NCBI GenBank assembly: GCA_016200135.1
Contig: JACQFI010000102.1
Span: 1 to 33,855 of the forward strand
Direction: 5' to 3'
Length of the DNA: 33,855 nucleotides
Source of the DNA: Planctomycetota bacterium
GTDB lineage: Bacteria > Planctomycetota > SZUA-567 > H5-PLA8
The notes below the pieces were generated by a model. That model searched no databases. It saw only the letters and a list, made by a program, of their open reading frames with translations, and was not told where the DNA came from. Below, piece by piece: positions 1 through 7,768 of this stretch. Each line of letters opens with the position of its first letter. The first letter of the stretch is position 1. The translations under genes were made by a program, and so were the position numbers.

Positions 1-2565
1 GGCGAGGGCTTGGGTGAAGTAGGCGCGGGCTTTGGGGAAGTCGCCGGAGGCCAGGAAGAGCAGGCCGCGGCGGCGCAGGTTTTCTTTGGCGGCCTCGCCG
101 GCGGGCTTGGGGGCGTAGGCGTCCACGTCGGCGGCGTCGAGCTGCTCCGGGCCGAGCGTAAACTCGGGACCGTCGCTCAGCTTCAGGCTCACGCCGGCCG
201 TGCCGGGCGCGTCCTTCACCGTGCCGGTCAGCTTCGCGTTGCCCTTCGTCAGCGTCACCTTCTCGCCCGCGCTCTTGCGCAGCGTCTCGATCGCGTCCTT
301 TCTTATGCTCAGCAGCGCGTCCAGGTCCGCGCCTTCCTGCTTAAGCGCCTCCGCCGCGTCCGCGTGCGCCTGCTCGCGCTGCTTCGCCTCGAGCAGCTCC
401 CGCGCCGCGCTGAAACGGTTGCCCTGCAAGAGCGGCTGCATCTCCTTCCGCACCGCAAACGCCAGTTCGCGGCCCTTCTCCTGCTTCGCCGCGCGGTCCA
501 ATTCGTCTTTCTTCTTGAGCTCCTCCAAGGCCGCGCTCCAGCGCGCGTGCTCTTCCGCCGCCTGCTGCGCCGAGGCCGCGTACTCCGCCGGAATCGCTTC
601 CGCCTGTTGCGCGAGCTCGATCGCTTCTTCGAAGCCCTTCTGGCTCAGGCCCTGCGCCTTTGCGCGCGCTGCGGCGAGCAGTTTCGCCGCCGCGGCCTCG
701 GGCTTGGCCGCTTCCGTCTGCCGCGCGTCGCCTAAGCGCTGCTTCCAGTCCCCCGCGCGCAGGCCCTCTGGGAACGCTTCGTCGCGTAGCGCCTCTTGCG
801 CCGCCTTCCAGTCGCTCTTTGCCGCGGCCACCGCCGCGGCCGCCTGCGCCTTCTGCAGCGTGGCGTCCAGCGCCTTCGCGTGCCGCCCTTGCGCCTCGCT
901 TAGCGCATCCGCCGCGAGCTTCGCCACCGGCGTCTCTTTGGACTGCTCGACCGCGTGCTCCAGCGCCGGCAGCACCTGCGCGTAGCCCTCGGGCTGCTCC
1001 TTCTCCAGCTTCAACGCCGCGTCCAGCGCCTCGCGCGCGAACTGCTCCCGCGACGGGCCTAAAGGCGCTTTGATCTCCACTTTCTTGATGGGCTCGGCAA
1101 CGGACTTCTCCGTGGGCAACTCAGATTTCGCGGGCGGCGCCTTCGCCGTCTTCTTGTCGCTGCCGCCCGAAAACGCGAGCCCCAGGCACAGCAGCGCCAC
1201 GGCCGCCACCGCCGCGCCGATCCAGAGCCCCGCGCCCGACTTCGCTTCGGCCTCTTTGGCTTTCGCCGCCGCCGCGCCCGGCTGCGTCGGCGCCAGGCCG
1301 CCCGTGCGGTCGCCCAAGATCGGCGCCGCCGGGCCCGTCGTGGTCCCGCGCGGCCGGATGGGCGAGCGCGGCCCGGTGGTCCCGCGTTCGCCGATCGGCG
1401 CCCGCGGGCCCGTCGTCGCCCCGGCCGCGCGCTGCCGCCCGCTCTTGCCGTCGGCCGGCGGCGCCGCGTGCTTCGGGACCGCACCGTGCAGCACCGCGTC
1501 GAGATCCTCGATCACCTGGCCCGGATCGGCGTAGCGCTTCTCGCGGTCCTTCGCCGTCATGCGCTCGAGAATGCGCACGGCGTGCTCGGAGAGCTTCGGG
1601 CGCTTCTCCCGGATGTCGGGGAAGGGCTCCGCCACGTGCCGCGCCATGATCGCACGCCCGTGCGTGCCCTCGTACGGCGTCGTCCCGGCGAGCAGGTGGT
1701 AGAGCGTGCAGCCCAGCGAGTAGATATCGGCGCGCGTGTCGAGGTCCTCGCCGCGCGCGGCCTCCGGCGAAATATAGTGCGGCGTGCCCGCGGCCTTGCG
1801 CTTTTTGGGGTCGGCCTCCGCCGCGTCGTCGTCTTCACTCGCGCCGACCACGCAGGCCAGGCCCATGTCGAGCAGCTTCGCCACGCCCTGCGGCGTCACG
1901 ATCACGTTCTCGGGCTTCACGTCGCGATGCAGGATCTTCTTCGTCAGCGCGTGGTCCAGGCCCTTCGCGATCTGCCGCGCGTACTCCAGCGCCTCCGCCT
2001 CCGGCACCCTCCCGCGCTCTGCGACGACCTTGCGCAGCGTCTGGCCTTCGACGTACTCCATCACGAAATAGTGGTAGGGTTCGATGAAGCCGACGTCCAG
2101 CGCCGTGACGATGTTCTCGTGGCTGAACTGCCCCGCCGCCCGCGCCTCGCGCACGAAACGCTTGATGAACGCCTCGTCGTCCGCGTACTTCGGCGCCAGG
2201 ATCTTCACCGCCACCGTGCGGTCCATCGTGATCTGCCGCGCGCGGAAGACCACGCCCATCGCGCCTTGGCCCACTTTTTCGTGGAGCTCGAAATTGCCCA
2301 GCCGCCGCAGTTTCTTCGGCTTGGCCGCGTCGGCCTGCGTCGTCTGCTCTTGCAGCAGGTCGTCCAGCGCCTGCTTCGAGAGCAGCTTCTTGCGAAAAAG
2401 AATCGTCCCGATGCGCTCGCTCAAGCCCAGCTTCTGAAGTTCTCCTTGAGCGTGCAAAGCGTCCGTCAACTGGTGCGACGAGATCAGCCCCTTCTCAAGC
2501 GCAAGTTCCCCCAGCCGCTTCCGGCCCGACACCGACGCCCCCGCCTGCTCCGCGCTTGAAGACAT
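1..2565 (-). CDS. Transmembrane Ser/Thr protein kinase (Hanks type), 3' end cut by window edge
   Basis: The frame is open from an ATG at 2565 to base 1 (855 codons, no stop), so the C-terminus lies outside the window. Residues about 17-75 hold two short helical units of the pattern LGELALEKGLIS..LTDAL, like the GspE/PilB N-terminal domain. Residues 93-350 are a kinase domain: glycine loop GQGAMG (99-104), Lys in VAVK (121), HRDVKPEN with catalytic Asp215, DMG in place of DFG (Asp233), and SPE for APE. A linker with three TTGP..PI repeats (about 384-416) leads to one membrane span (about 446-466), then a long Ala/Glu/Lys-rich helical region ending in a TPR-like unit. The kinase would sit in the cytoplasm with the helical part outside. 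All catalytic residues are present, so it is probably active. Its substrate is unknown. Confidence 0.93.
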   Translation of the reverse strand, partial: MSSSAEQAGASVSGRKRLGELALEKGLISSHQLTDALHAQGELQKLGLSERIGTILFRKKLLSKQALDDLLQEQTTQADAAKPKKLRRLGNFELHEKVGQGAMGVVFRARQITMDRTVAVKILAPKYADDEAFIKRFVREARAAGQFSHENIVTALDVGFIEPYHYFVMEYVEGQTLRKVVAERGRVPEAEALEYARQIAKGLDHALTKKILHRDVKPENVIVTPQGVAKLLDMGLACVVGASEDDDAAEADPKKRKAAGTPHYISPEAARGEDLDTRADIYSLGCTLYHLLAGTTPYEGTHGRAIMARHVAEPFPDIREKRPKLSEHAVRILERMTAKDREKRYADPGQVIEDLDAVLHGAVPKHAAPPADGKSGRQRAAGATTGPRAPIGERGTTGPRSPIRPRGTTTGPAAPILGDRTGGLAPTQPGAAAAKAKEAEAKSGAGLWIGAAVAAVALLCLGLAFSGGSDKKTAKAPPAKSELPTEKSVAEPIKKVEIKAPLGPSREQFAREALDAALKLEKEQPEGYAQVLPALEHAVEQSKETPVAKLAADALSEAQGRHAKALDATLQKAQAAAAVAAAKSDWKAAQEALRDEAFPEGLRAGDWKQRLGDARQTEAAKPEAAAAKLLAAARAKAQGLSQKGFEEAIELAQQAEAIPAEYAASAQQAAEEHARWSAALEELKKKDELDRAAKQEKGRELAFAVRKEMQPLLQGNRFSAARELLEAKQREQAHADAAEALKQEGADLDALLSIRKDAIETLRKSAGEKVTLTKGNAKLTGTVKDAPGTAGVSLKLSDGPEFTLGPEQLDAADVDAYAPKPAGEAAKENLRRRGLLFLASGDFPKARAYFTQALA

Positions 2566-2614
2566 GCCAAGCTCCGAAATCCGTGGAAAAAGATCGTACC
2601 AAATTAAGACGGTA

Positions 2615-2634
2615 AAGCAGTGCTAATACTGCTT
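2615..2634. repeat. Short inverted repeat upstream of the kinase gene
   Basis: AAGCAGT and ACTGCTT flank a six-base loop, about 50 bases upstream of the kinase start. On the plus strand it is followed by GTTTTA, but no plus-strand gene needs a terminator here. On the minus strand it would lie in the kinase leader or mark the end of transcription from the sigma-factor gene. Function is unknown, and the rest of 2566-2794 shows nothing recognisable. Confidence 0.3.
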
Positions 2635-2794
2635 GTTTTAAGGAGTTGCACGAGGTGAGGAGCACGTACAGCGACGCCATACAAGCATACTGAAAGGAAG
2701 CTGTGAAACCTTAGCTTTTGAGCCCCAAAAGGGTTCTCAGGCTAGGAAACTAAATCGAAAGCCGTGAGACCGGATCAGGGCTGCGCTATCCGAG

Positions 2795-3802
2795 TTAGGA
2801 TTTGGGCGCTCTGGGCTTCGGACTCAAACTTTTATTGAGCAATTCACCCTTGGTCAATTGCTCGACGTCTGCAACGACGCGATTCAGGAGACCGCTGACG
2901 CCGGGCGAGCGCGGCAGGCCGAGATGCTCGGCTTCAGCGCGCTTGCGGCGGCGCTCCATGCGGGCGCGCTCCTCGCGCTCGTCCTTCTGCGACATAAAGA
3001 GCTGCAGTTTGTGCAGCGCCTGATTTTCGATCTGCCGCACGCGCTCCCGCGTGAGGCCGATGCGCTCGCCGATCTGTTCGAGCGTGAAGGGTTCTTCTTC
3101 GCCGATGCCGAAGCGCAACTCGACGATCTTGCGTTCGCGGTCGGTGAGCGCGTACTCCAGCGCGTGCCGCAGGCTCTCGCGGTCGTACTCGTCCAGCGGC
3201 CCGCCGGCCTCTTTTTCTTCGCGGCTGGGGACGCCGGCGAGGATGTCCTCGATGTCGATCGTGGTCTCCTGGTCGCCACCGCGGCCGGTGGGCGCGGCGG
3301 CGGAGAGCGCCTGGCGGATCGCGGAGAGTTTGCTCGGACTGAGCTTGAGGGCCTTGCCGATCTCTTCCGGCGTGGGGTCGCGGCCCAGTTTCTGCGCGAG
3401 CTGCGCGCTCATCTTCTTCCAGCGCGTGAGGATCTCGACCATGTACGCCGGAACGCGCACCGACTTAACCTTATTGATGAGCGCCCTGCGGATCGTCTGC
3501 TTGATCCACCACGAGGCGTAGGTGGAAAATTTACAGCCCTGGTCCGGGGAGAAGCGCGTGACGGCCTTGAGCAGCCCGAGATTGCCCTCTTCGATCAAGT
3601 CCAGGAGCGCCATGCCGCGGTGGGTGTAGTTTTTGGCTATGGAAACGACGAGCCGCAAGTTGGAGCGGATCATCTTGTCGCGGGCTTCCGCATCGTTCTT
3701 CGCGATGCGATACGCCAACTCCCGCTCTTCATGCGGTTTCAGCAGCGGATACCTGCTGATTTCCGAGAGGTAAAGTTCGAGTTCGGCGTCGTTGTTGGCC
3801 AT
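2795..3802 (-). CDS. RpoD/SigA-family RNA polymerase sigma factor
   Basis: This is a sigma-70 factor of 335 residues that directs RNA polymerase to promoters. From the N-terminus it shows region 1.2 (LYLSEISRYPLLKPHEE), region 2 with the core-binding and -10 recognition stretch (LRLVVSIAKNY, LIEEGNLGLLKAV, FSTYASWWIKQ), region 3, and region 4 with the helix-turn-helix (TLEQIGERIGLTRERVRQI). Region 1.1 is absent, and a basic tail of about 60 residues follows region 4. It is shorter than a typical primary sigma factor, so it may be a group 2 factor or a compact SigA. I chose the ATG at 3802. A TTG at 3811 is in frame, but the nearby GAGGG sits too close to the ATG and the start is not settled. 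The gene is divergent from the HU gene. The symbol is withheld because primary versus alternative cannot be decided here. Confidence 0.93.
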   Translation of the reverse strand: MANNDAELELYLSEISRYPLLKPHEERELAYRIAKNDAEARDKMIRSNLRLVVSIAKNYTHRGMALLDLIEEGNLGLLKAVTRFSPDQGCKFSTYASWWIKQTIRRALINKVKSVRVPAYMVEILTRWKKMSAQLAQKLGRDPTPEEIGKALKLSPSKLSAIRQALSAAAPTGRGGDQETTIDIEDILAGVPSREEKEAGGPLDEYDRESLRHALEYALTDRERKIVELRFGIGEEEPFTLEQIGERIGLTRERVRQIENQALHKLQLFMSQKDEREERARMERRRKRAEAEHLGLPRSPGVSGLLNRVVADVEQLTKGELLNKSLSPKPRAPKS

Positions 3803-4150
3803 GACCCTCAACTACTTTCTCGAACTGTCCGGTCAGTCGGGATATCCATAACGACACGAATCATAAAGAGTTCGGAACCGCGTGCAAGTTCGGGTGAGGG
3901 TAACTTGAAACCTTGAGGCGCGTGATTTCGCAGCGCAGAAGCAAAGGCTTCGTATAAGTCCTTTACACTCTCAGCGGCCCATACGAGTGGATTATCCCGG
4001 GTTTCCGTGTATCGTCATATTTGCTTGACACTTAGGTAAAGTCTGGATATGAGATTCAACATCAGCCTGAGCAGTGGTCTGCCGGCTAGCCGCCCGCAAG
4101 GCGAGGCTTTAACCCTTTGGGTACTGGTCAGATAGACCTTGGGAGGCCCA
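3803..4150. other. Divergent intergenic region between sigma factor and HU gene
   Basis: These 348 bases are less GC-rich than the flanking genes. The right part carries the HU promoter and a leader of roughly 90 bases. I found no good -35/-10 pair for the sigma-factor gene on the minus strand, and no RNA gene. Confidence 0.6.
4024..4052 (+). promoter_or_regulatory. Sigma-70 type promoter of the HU gene
   Basis: A perfect -35 box TTGACA (4024-4029) is followed after exactly 17 bases by TATGAG (4047-4052), a four-of-six match to TATAAT. Transcription would start near 4059, leaving a leader of about 90 bases before the HU start codon. Confidence 0.7.
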
Positions 4151-4498
4151 ATGTCAGTCACTAAGAACGACATGGTCATCGAGATCGCCAAGAAAACGGG
4201 GATCGAACAGCAGAAGGTGAAGCAGGTCGTTCAGCTAACTCTTGATAGCATAATCGACATCCTCACCAATGAAGGGCGCATCGAGTTGCGTAACTTCGGA
4301 GTATTCGAAGTTCGCACCCGCAAGGCCCGCAAGGCTCGCAATCCGCGCACAGGTGCAGAGGTGATGGTCGCCAGCAAAAAGGTGGTCACCTTCAAGGCCG
4401 GTAAGATCATGGAAGAGCGGATCGATTCGCCTTCCGGCGCGCCTTCAAGCGCGGCGAGTTCGGCCCCAGCGACGAATCCAAGCTCGGGCGGGAACTGA
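4151..4498 (+). CDS. HU/IHF-family histone-like DNA-binding protein
   Basis: This 115-residue protein bends and compacts DNA as a dimer. The N-terminal helices (KNDMVIEIAKKTGIEQQKV) and the beta arm with GRIELRNFGVFEVRTRKAR and the RNPRTG tip motif are typical of HU/IHF. The family is usually about 90 residues; the extra 20 or so C-terminal residues are a Ser/Ala/Pro-rich tail after the conserved KAGK..EER helix. The start is the ATG at 4151, preceded by GGGAGG at good spacing; an upstream TTG at 4139 is in frame but would place the ribosome site inside the gene. It has its own promoter and stands alone. HU versus IHF subunit cannot be separated by eye. Confidence 0.95.
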   Translation: MSVTKNDMVIEIAKKTGIEQQKVKQVVQLTLDSIIDILTNEGRIELRNFGVFEVRTRKARKARNPRTGAEVMVASKKVVTFKAGKIMEERIDSPSGAPSSAASSAPATNPSSGGN

Positions 4499-4537
4499 TT
4501 CTCGATACCTTTCTATTCTAAAGAGTTGCAGCGGTCT

Positions 4538-4591
4538 CAAGCAGTGCACGGTCTTCTGTTGACCGAGCCGCCTGCTTGCCTGTTTTCAATT
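4538..4591 (+). terminator. Probable intrinsic terminator of the HU gene
   Basis: CAAGCAG (4538-4544) pairs with CTGCTTG (4572-4578), and inside it CGGTC (4549-4553) pairs with GACCG (4561-4565). The two stems are separated by an internal loop. T-rich sequence (GTTTTCAATTTTC) follows about five bases downstream. The stem is interrupted, so this is moderate evidence. Confidence 0.45.
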
Positions 4592-4756
4592 TTCGAACAA
4601 AGTGCTCCGGCATCTACGTCATATCCTATACCCAGAAGGCTGGATCGGTGTTACCCGTAGCATTCATTTCGTTTGTGAGGCGCGGGGCGGCGCGTTAAGA
4701 TGTGTAGCCGTCGAGTGCTCCTATTTCTTAAATAAAAGGGAATCTGCGAATCTCAC

Positions 4757-5440
4757 GTGGTGCGCCCTGAGTCAAAACAACCAGGCCCGAAGCCTTTAAA
4801 GGCAGGTGCGGTGAGCACCTCCGGAAAGGCCGAGGACGAAACCCTGGCCGAAAAGGCCGGCAAGGGTGACGTTGATGCCTTTGAGACTCTGGTCCTCCGT
4901 TATCAGGACCGCGTATACAGCCTGCTCTGCCGGCTGAGCGGTTCGGATGAGGAGGCGGAGGATCTGGCTCAGGAGACGTTCATGAAGGCGTACCGCGCGC
5001 TCGGGAGTTTCCGCCAGGGTTCGAAGTTCTACACCTGGCTCTTCCGCATTGCCGTGAACACGAGCTACTCGCGCGGGCGGCAGATCCAGCGCCGGCGCAA
5101 GCACGAGGGCGTGAGCCTGGACGCGGGCACGCGCGGCGCCGACGGCAACGGCGACGACGCGAATTCGCTCGGCGCTTCGGCGGCCTCGACCGGCGAAGCG
5201 CCCGACGAGCGGCTTGAACGCGAGACGATTCAGATCCGCGTGCGCGAAGGCGTCGCGCAGCTCGACCCGGATTACCGGGCCGTCCTGCTGCTCCGCGACA
5301 TGGACGGCCTCGATTACGACGCTATCGCCGAGACGCTGGAGATCACCCGTGCAGCGGTGAAATCGCGCCTGCATCGGGCGCGGCTGGAACTGGCGAGAAT
5401 CCTCAAAGACCTGAAACCGGAAGGCGTGGACGGCGTCTAA
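4757..5440 (+). CDS. ECF (RpoE-type) RNA polymerase sigma factor
   Basis: This is an extracytoplasmic-function sigma factor of about 227 residues. Region 2 (about 40-107) shows FETLVLRYQDRVYSL, the acidic AEDLAQETFMKAYRAL core-binding helix and WLFRIAVNTSYSRGR. Region 4 (about 155-215) shows LDPDYRAVLLLRDMDGLDYD and the recognition helix ITRAAVKSRLHRAR. A Gly/Asp/Ser-rich linker of about 40 residues joins them, as usual for the family. No ATG is available: GTG codons at 4757 and 4760 give the longest form, and a later GTG near 4811 would remove an 18-residue lead, so the start is uncertain. The anti-sigma gene follows 45 bases later on the same strand, so the two should be co-transcribed, and membrane release would control activity. 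Confidence 0.92.
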   Translation: MVRPESKQPGPKPLKAGAVSTSGKAEDETLAEKAGKGDVDAFETLVLRYQDRVYSLLCRLSGSDEEAEDLAQETFMKAYRALGSFRQGSKFYTWLFRIAVNTSYSRGRQIQRRRKHEGVSLDAGTRGADGNGDDANSLGASAASTGEAPDERLERETIQIRVREGVAQLDPDYRAVLLLRDMDGLDYDAIAETLEITRAAVKSRLHRARLELARILKDLKPEGVDGV

Positions 5441-5485
5441 AGGGCGGAAATTGTTTTGGGACGTGCGACAGGATTGGAATAGGCC

Positions 5486-7609
5486 ATGAACGGGTGCGGC
5501 GCGATCAAAGAGAGCTTGTGCGAGTGGCTCGATGAAGAGCTGAGCGCCGAGCAGCGTCTGGCGGTGGACGCCCACCTGTGCCAGTGCGCGGAGTGCCGCG
5601 CGGAGCTGGAAGCGCTGCGCGCCGCGTCGAACGCCGTTCACGCGCTCCCGGCCATGAAGGCGCCCGCCTCCATTATTAAGAACTTGCGCGCGGAGATTCG
5701 GGCCGAGGCATCCGCGGATGCTGAAGGGCCGGTGATTCGCGCGGGCGAGGCGTTTGCCCGGCCCAAGCCGGAACAGTATTGGGCGCGCGGCCTGGTCTCG
5801 CTCGCGGCGTTCCTTGCGGCCGGCGTGCTCGTCTACCTGGCGGTGATGCCACACGTGCCCGAGAAGAACTTCGTTTCGGATCAGGATTCCCCTGCAGCGT
5901 CGAAAGCCAAGGGCCCCGACACGCCTGCCGAGCCGCAGGATGCGCTTAAGCGTATCGAGGAGAAGCAGGACCGTGCCGGCGCGCCGGACGAACCGGCTGT
6001 ACAGCGAAAGGCCTTGGCCGCCAAAGCCGACGATGCCGTGGGGTTGGACAAGGCCGACAAAGATTTGAGCGCGGGCGAGATACGCCCGGAGCCGAAAATG
6101 GATGCGGTCAACCGCGCCTGGGCGGCGCAGCCGAAAGCGCCGGAGCAGCCGGATCAGGCGGCGCCCGGCAAGCCCGAGGTTCCGCGCGACGATTCCAAGC
6201 GTACGGCGACCCTGCGAAAAGAGCGGGATTCCGAACCTGCGGCGAAGAAGGCGGAGCCTTTTGCGGACGAAGAGAAGGGCTTCCAGAGGCCCACTGCGCA
6301 AGCGCCACTCGCCGACGCCAAGCCCGACGCTTCGGGTAACCTAGCCCAGCCAGCCGCGCCCCCGGCGCCTCCCAGTGCAGCGCCGCCCGCAGCGCGCGCC
6401 AAAGGAGAGCCCGCCAAGGAAGAAGCGAAGCGCGGAAGCAAGATGGGCGAGGCCGAACAGAAATTAGAGACCGGCGCGATGCCGGGCGAGAATGGGCGGA
6501 ATAGCGTTCCCAGGGAGGCTCCTGCGCCCACTACCGCTTCCGCCCCCAAACCCGCCGCGACCGCGCCCGCTTCTCCAGGAGAAGGGCGCCGGAACGACGC
6601 ACCGGTGGAGAAGAAAGACTTGGCAGAAGGCGGAGTAGCCGCGGGCAAATTTAAGAATGCGGACGGTGATGTTAAGCAGCAAGCTCAAGATAAGGCGAGA
6701 GAACTTGCGCAGGCTCAGGCGCAAGCCAAGCGCGGCGAGGACAGGGAAGTGGACAAGGCTTTGCCGGCTCCTGAAGAACAGAAGGTAGGATCGGCTCAGG
6801 CGACGGAGGAGGCTGAGAAGTTAGAGAAGTCCGTGCAAGGACAAGGCGGAGCCGCAGCCGCAGCCTTCGGTGGAGGTACGGGAGGGGGCCGCGCTCGGCC
6901 GGCGCCGGACAAGAGCCAGAAGGACGAGAACGCGAATGCGCTCGATGGGCGCGAGCGCCGCGCTCTGCAAGAGTCCGCCAAGAAGCAGGCCGACGGTAAA
7001 GCGCTGCCCGTGGTCGTGCGGCTGAAGGCGAATCAGGTCTCGGATTTTACCAAGAACCTGGAAAAGAAGGCCAGAGCGTGCGGGGGCGGGCTTGAAGGCG
7101 CGGAGGAACTCGCGATGTACCGCCGGACGTCCGAAAAGCAGAAAGCCCAGACCAAAAAGGCCGGTGCAACCGAAGACGACCGCAACGCGGATGAGGCCAA
7201 TGCGCCTAAAATTATGGAACAGCAGGGTGGGCAGTCCGGCGCGGCGACCGGCCACCGTCTGGTCCTGCGCGTGCCCGCGAATAAGAAGGACGAGGTGCTT
7301 GCGCTTCTGGAGGCCTACCGGAATGGCCCCGCTAACAAGTCCGTCGATCGGCAGGACGCGAAAGAAGGGAAAGAGACGGCGGCAGCGCAGCCTCTGGCTG
7401 GCAAGCTGGAAGAGAAACCGAGCGTGAACGACCCCGCCGCGGAAGCGAACCGCCCGGCGGCGTCCGTCGCCGGCGCCGCTGAGAAGGAAATGGCCGACAG
7501 GAAGATCGCGGGCACAGCCGGCGCGGTGCCTAACGATATGACCGAAAAAGCAGATGATGGGGACGCCGGCATGGAGACCGTTGAGATCGAAGTCGAGATC
7601 GCTCCGTAA
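5486..7609 (+). CDS. Zinc-finger anti-sigma factor with very long extracytoplasmic region
   Basis: Residues 1-45 form an anti-sigma zinc-finger domain with the H-x3-C-x2-C signature (His30, Cys34, Cys37), expected to bind and hold the ECF sigma factor encoded just upstream. One membrane span lies at about 102-121. The remaining 580 or so residues would be outside the cytoplasm: a long low-complexity Ala/Lys/Pro/Glu-rich stretch (about 130-500), a Gly-rich patch, then a more ordered part with two similar-looking segments, VVVRLKANQVSDFTKNL and LVLRVPANKKDEVLALL. Each runs beta strand, Ala-Asn turn, helix. This resembles the exported domains that follow anti-sigma anchors in other phyla, but I cannot name the family. 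At 707 residues it is roughly three times the usual size. The acidic C-terminus (ETVEIEVEIAP) ends in a beta-like strand. Confidence 0.85.
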   Translation: MNGCGAIKESLCEWLDEELSAEQRLAVDAHLCQCAECRAELEALRAASNAVHALPAMKAPASIIKNLRAEIRAEASADAEGPVIRAGEAFARPKPEQYWARGLVSLAAFLAAGVLVYLAVMPHVPEKNFVSDQDSPAASKAKGPDTPAEPQDALKRIEEKQDRAGAPDEPAVQRKALAAKADDAVGLDKADKDLSAGEIRPEPKMDAVNRAWAAQPKAPEQPDQAAPGKPEVPRDDSKRTATLRKERDSEPAAKKAEPFADEEKGFQRPTAQAPLADAKPDASGNLAQPAAPPAPPSAAPPAARAKGEPAKEEAKRGSKMGEAEQKLETGAMPGENGRNSVPREAPAPTTASAPKPAATAPASPGEGRRNDAPVEKKDLAEGGVAAGKFKNADGDVKQQAQDKARELAQAQAQAKRGEDREVDKALPAPEEQKVGSAQATEEAEKLEKSVQGQGGAAAAAFGGGTGGGRARPAPDKSQKDENANALDGRERRALQESAKKQADGKALPVVVRLKANQVSDFTKNLEKKARACGGGLEGAEELAMYRRTSEKQKAQTKKAGATEDDRNADEANAPKIMEQQGGQSGAATGHRLVLRVPANKKDEVLALLEAYRNGPANKSVDRQDAKEGKETAAAQPLAGKLEEKPSVNDPAAEANRPAASVAGAAEKEMADRKIAGTAGAVPNDMTEKADDGDAGMETVEIEVEIAP

Positions 7610-7722
7610 GCGCGTCTGCCCTTTTTTCTCTTATTCAATACCTCGCTGCATAATCCGCTCCATCCAAACTGCATTGAAGTGCACATGATTCTTTGCGTCC
7701 CTCATAAGGGGAACCACGCATG

Positions 7723-7739
7723 GGACCGAGGGTCCTTTT
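7723..7739 (+). terminator. Small hairpin with T run, possible terminator or attenuator
   Basis: GGACC, loop GAG and GGTCC are followed directly by TTTT. The stem is only five pairs with a three-base loop. It lies about 115 bases after the anti-sigma stop and 30 bases before the next start, so it could partly uncouple the two transcripts. Confidence 0.35.
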
Positions 7740-7768
7740 GCTAGCGCGTTGAAAAAGAGGGAGAAGCT

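Noticed and set aside
1867..1869. Left kinase as a pseudokinase because of DMG
   Set aside because: The metal-binding Asp itself is kept, and the glycine loop, Lys121 and Asp215 are present, so loss of activity is not supported.
1468..2559. 363-codon plus-strand open frame
   Set aside because: It is antisense to the left kinase, whose catalytic motifs are intact on the minus strand.
2717..2735. Terminator hairpin after the sigma factor gene
   Set aside because: The stem GAG..CCC/GGG..CTC is bulged, and no T run follows on the minus strand.
2858..3916. 352-codon plus-strand open frame
   Set aside because: It is antisense to the sigma factor gene and has no recognisable motif.
4602..4799. 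65-codon plus-strand open frame before the ECF gene
   Set aside because: No ribosome site, no motif, and it runs into the ECF gene in a different frame.
4796..6301. 501-codon open frame on the minus strand
   Set aside because: It is antisense to the ECF sigma factor and the start of the anti-sigma gene, is Arg/Leu-rich and shows no domain.
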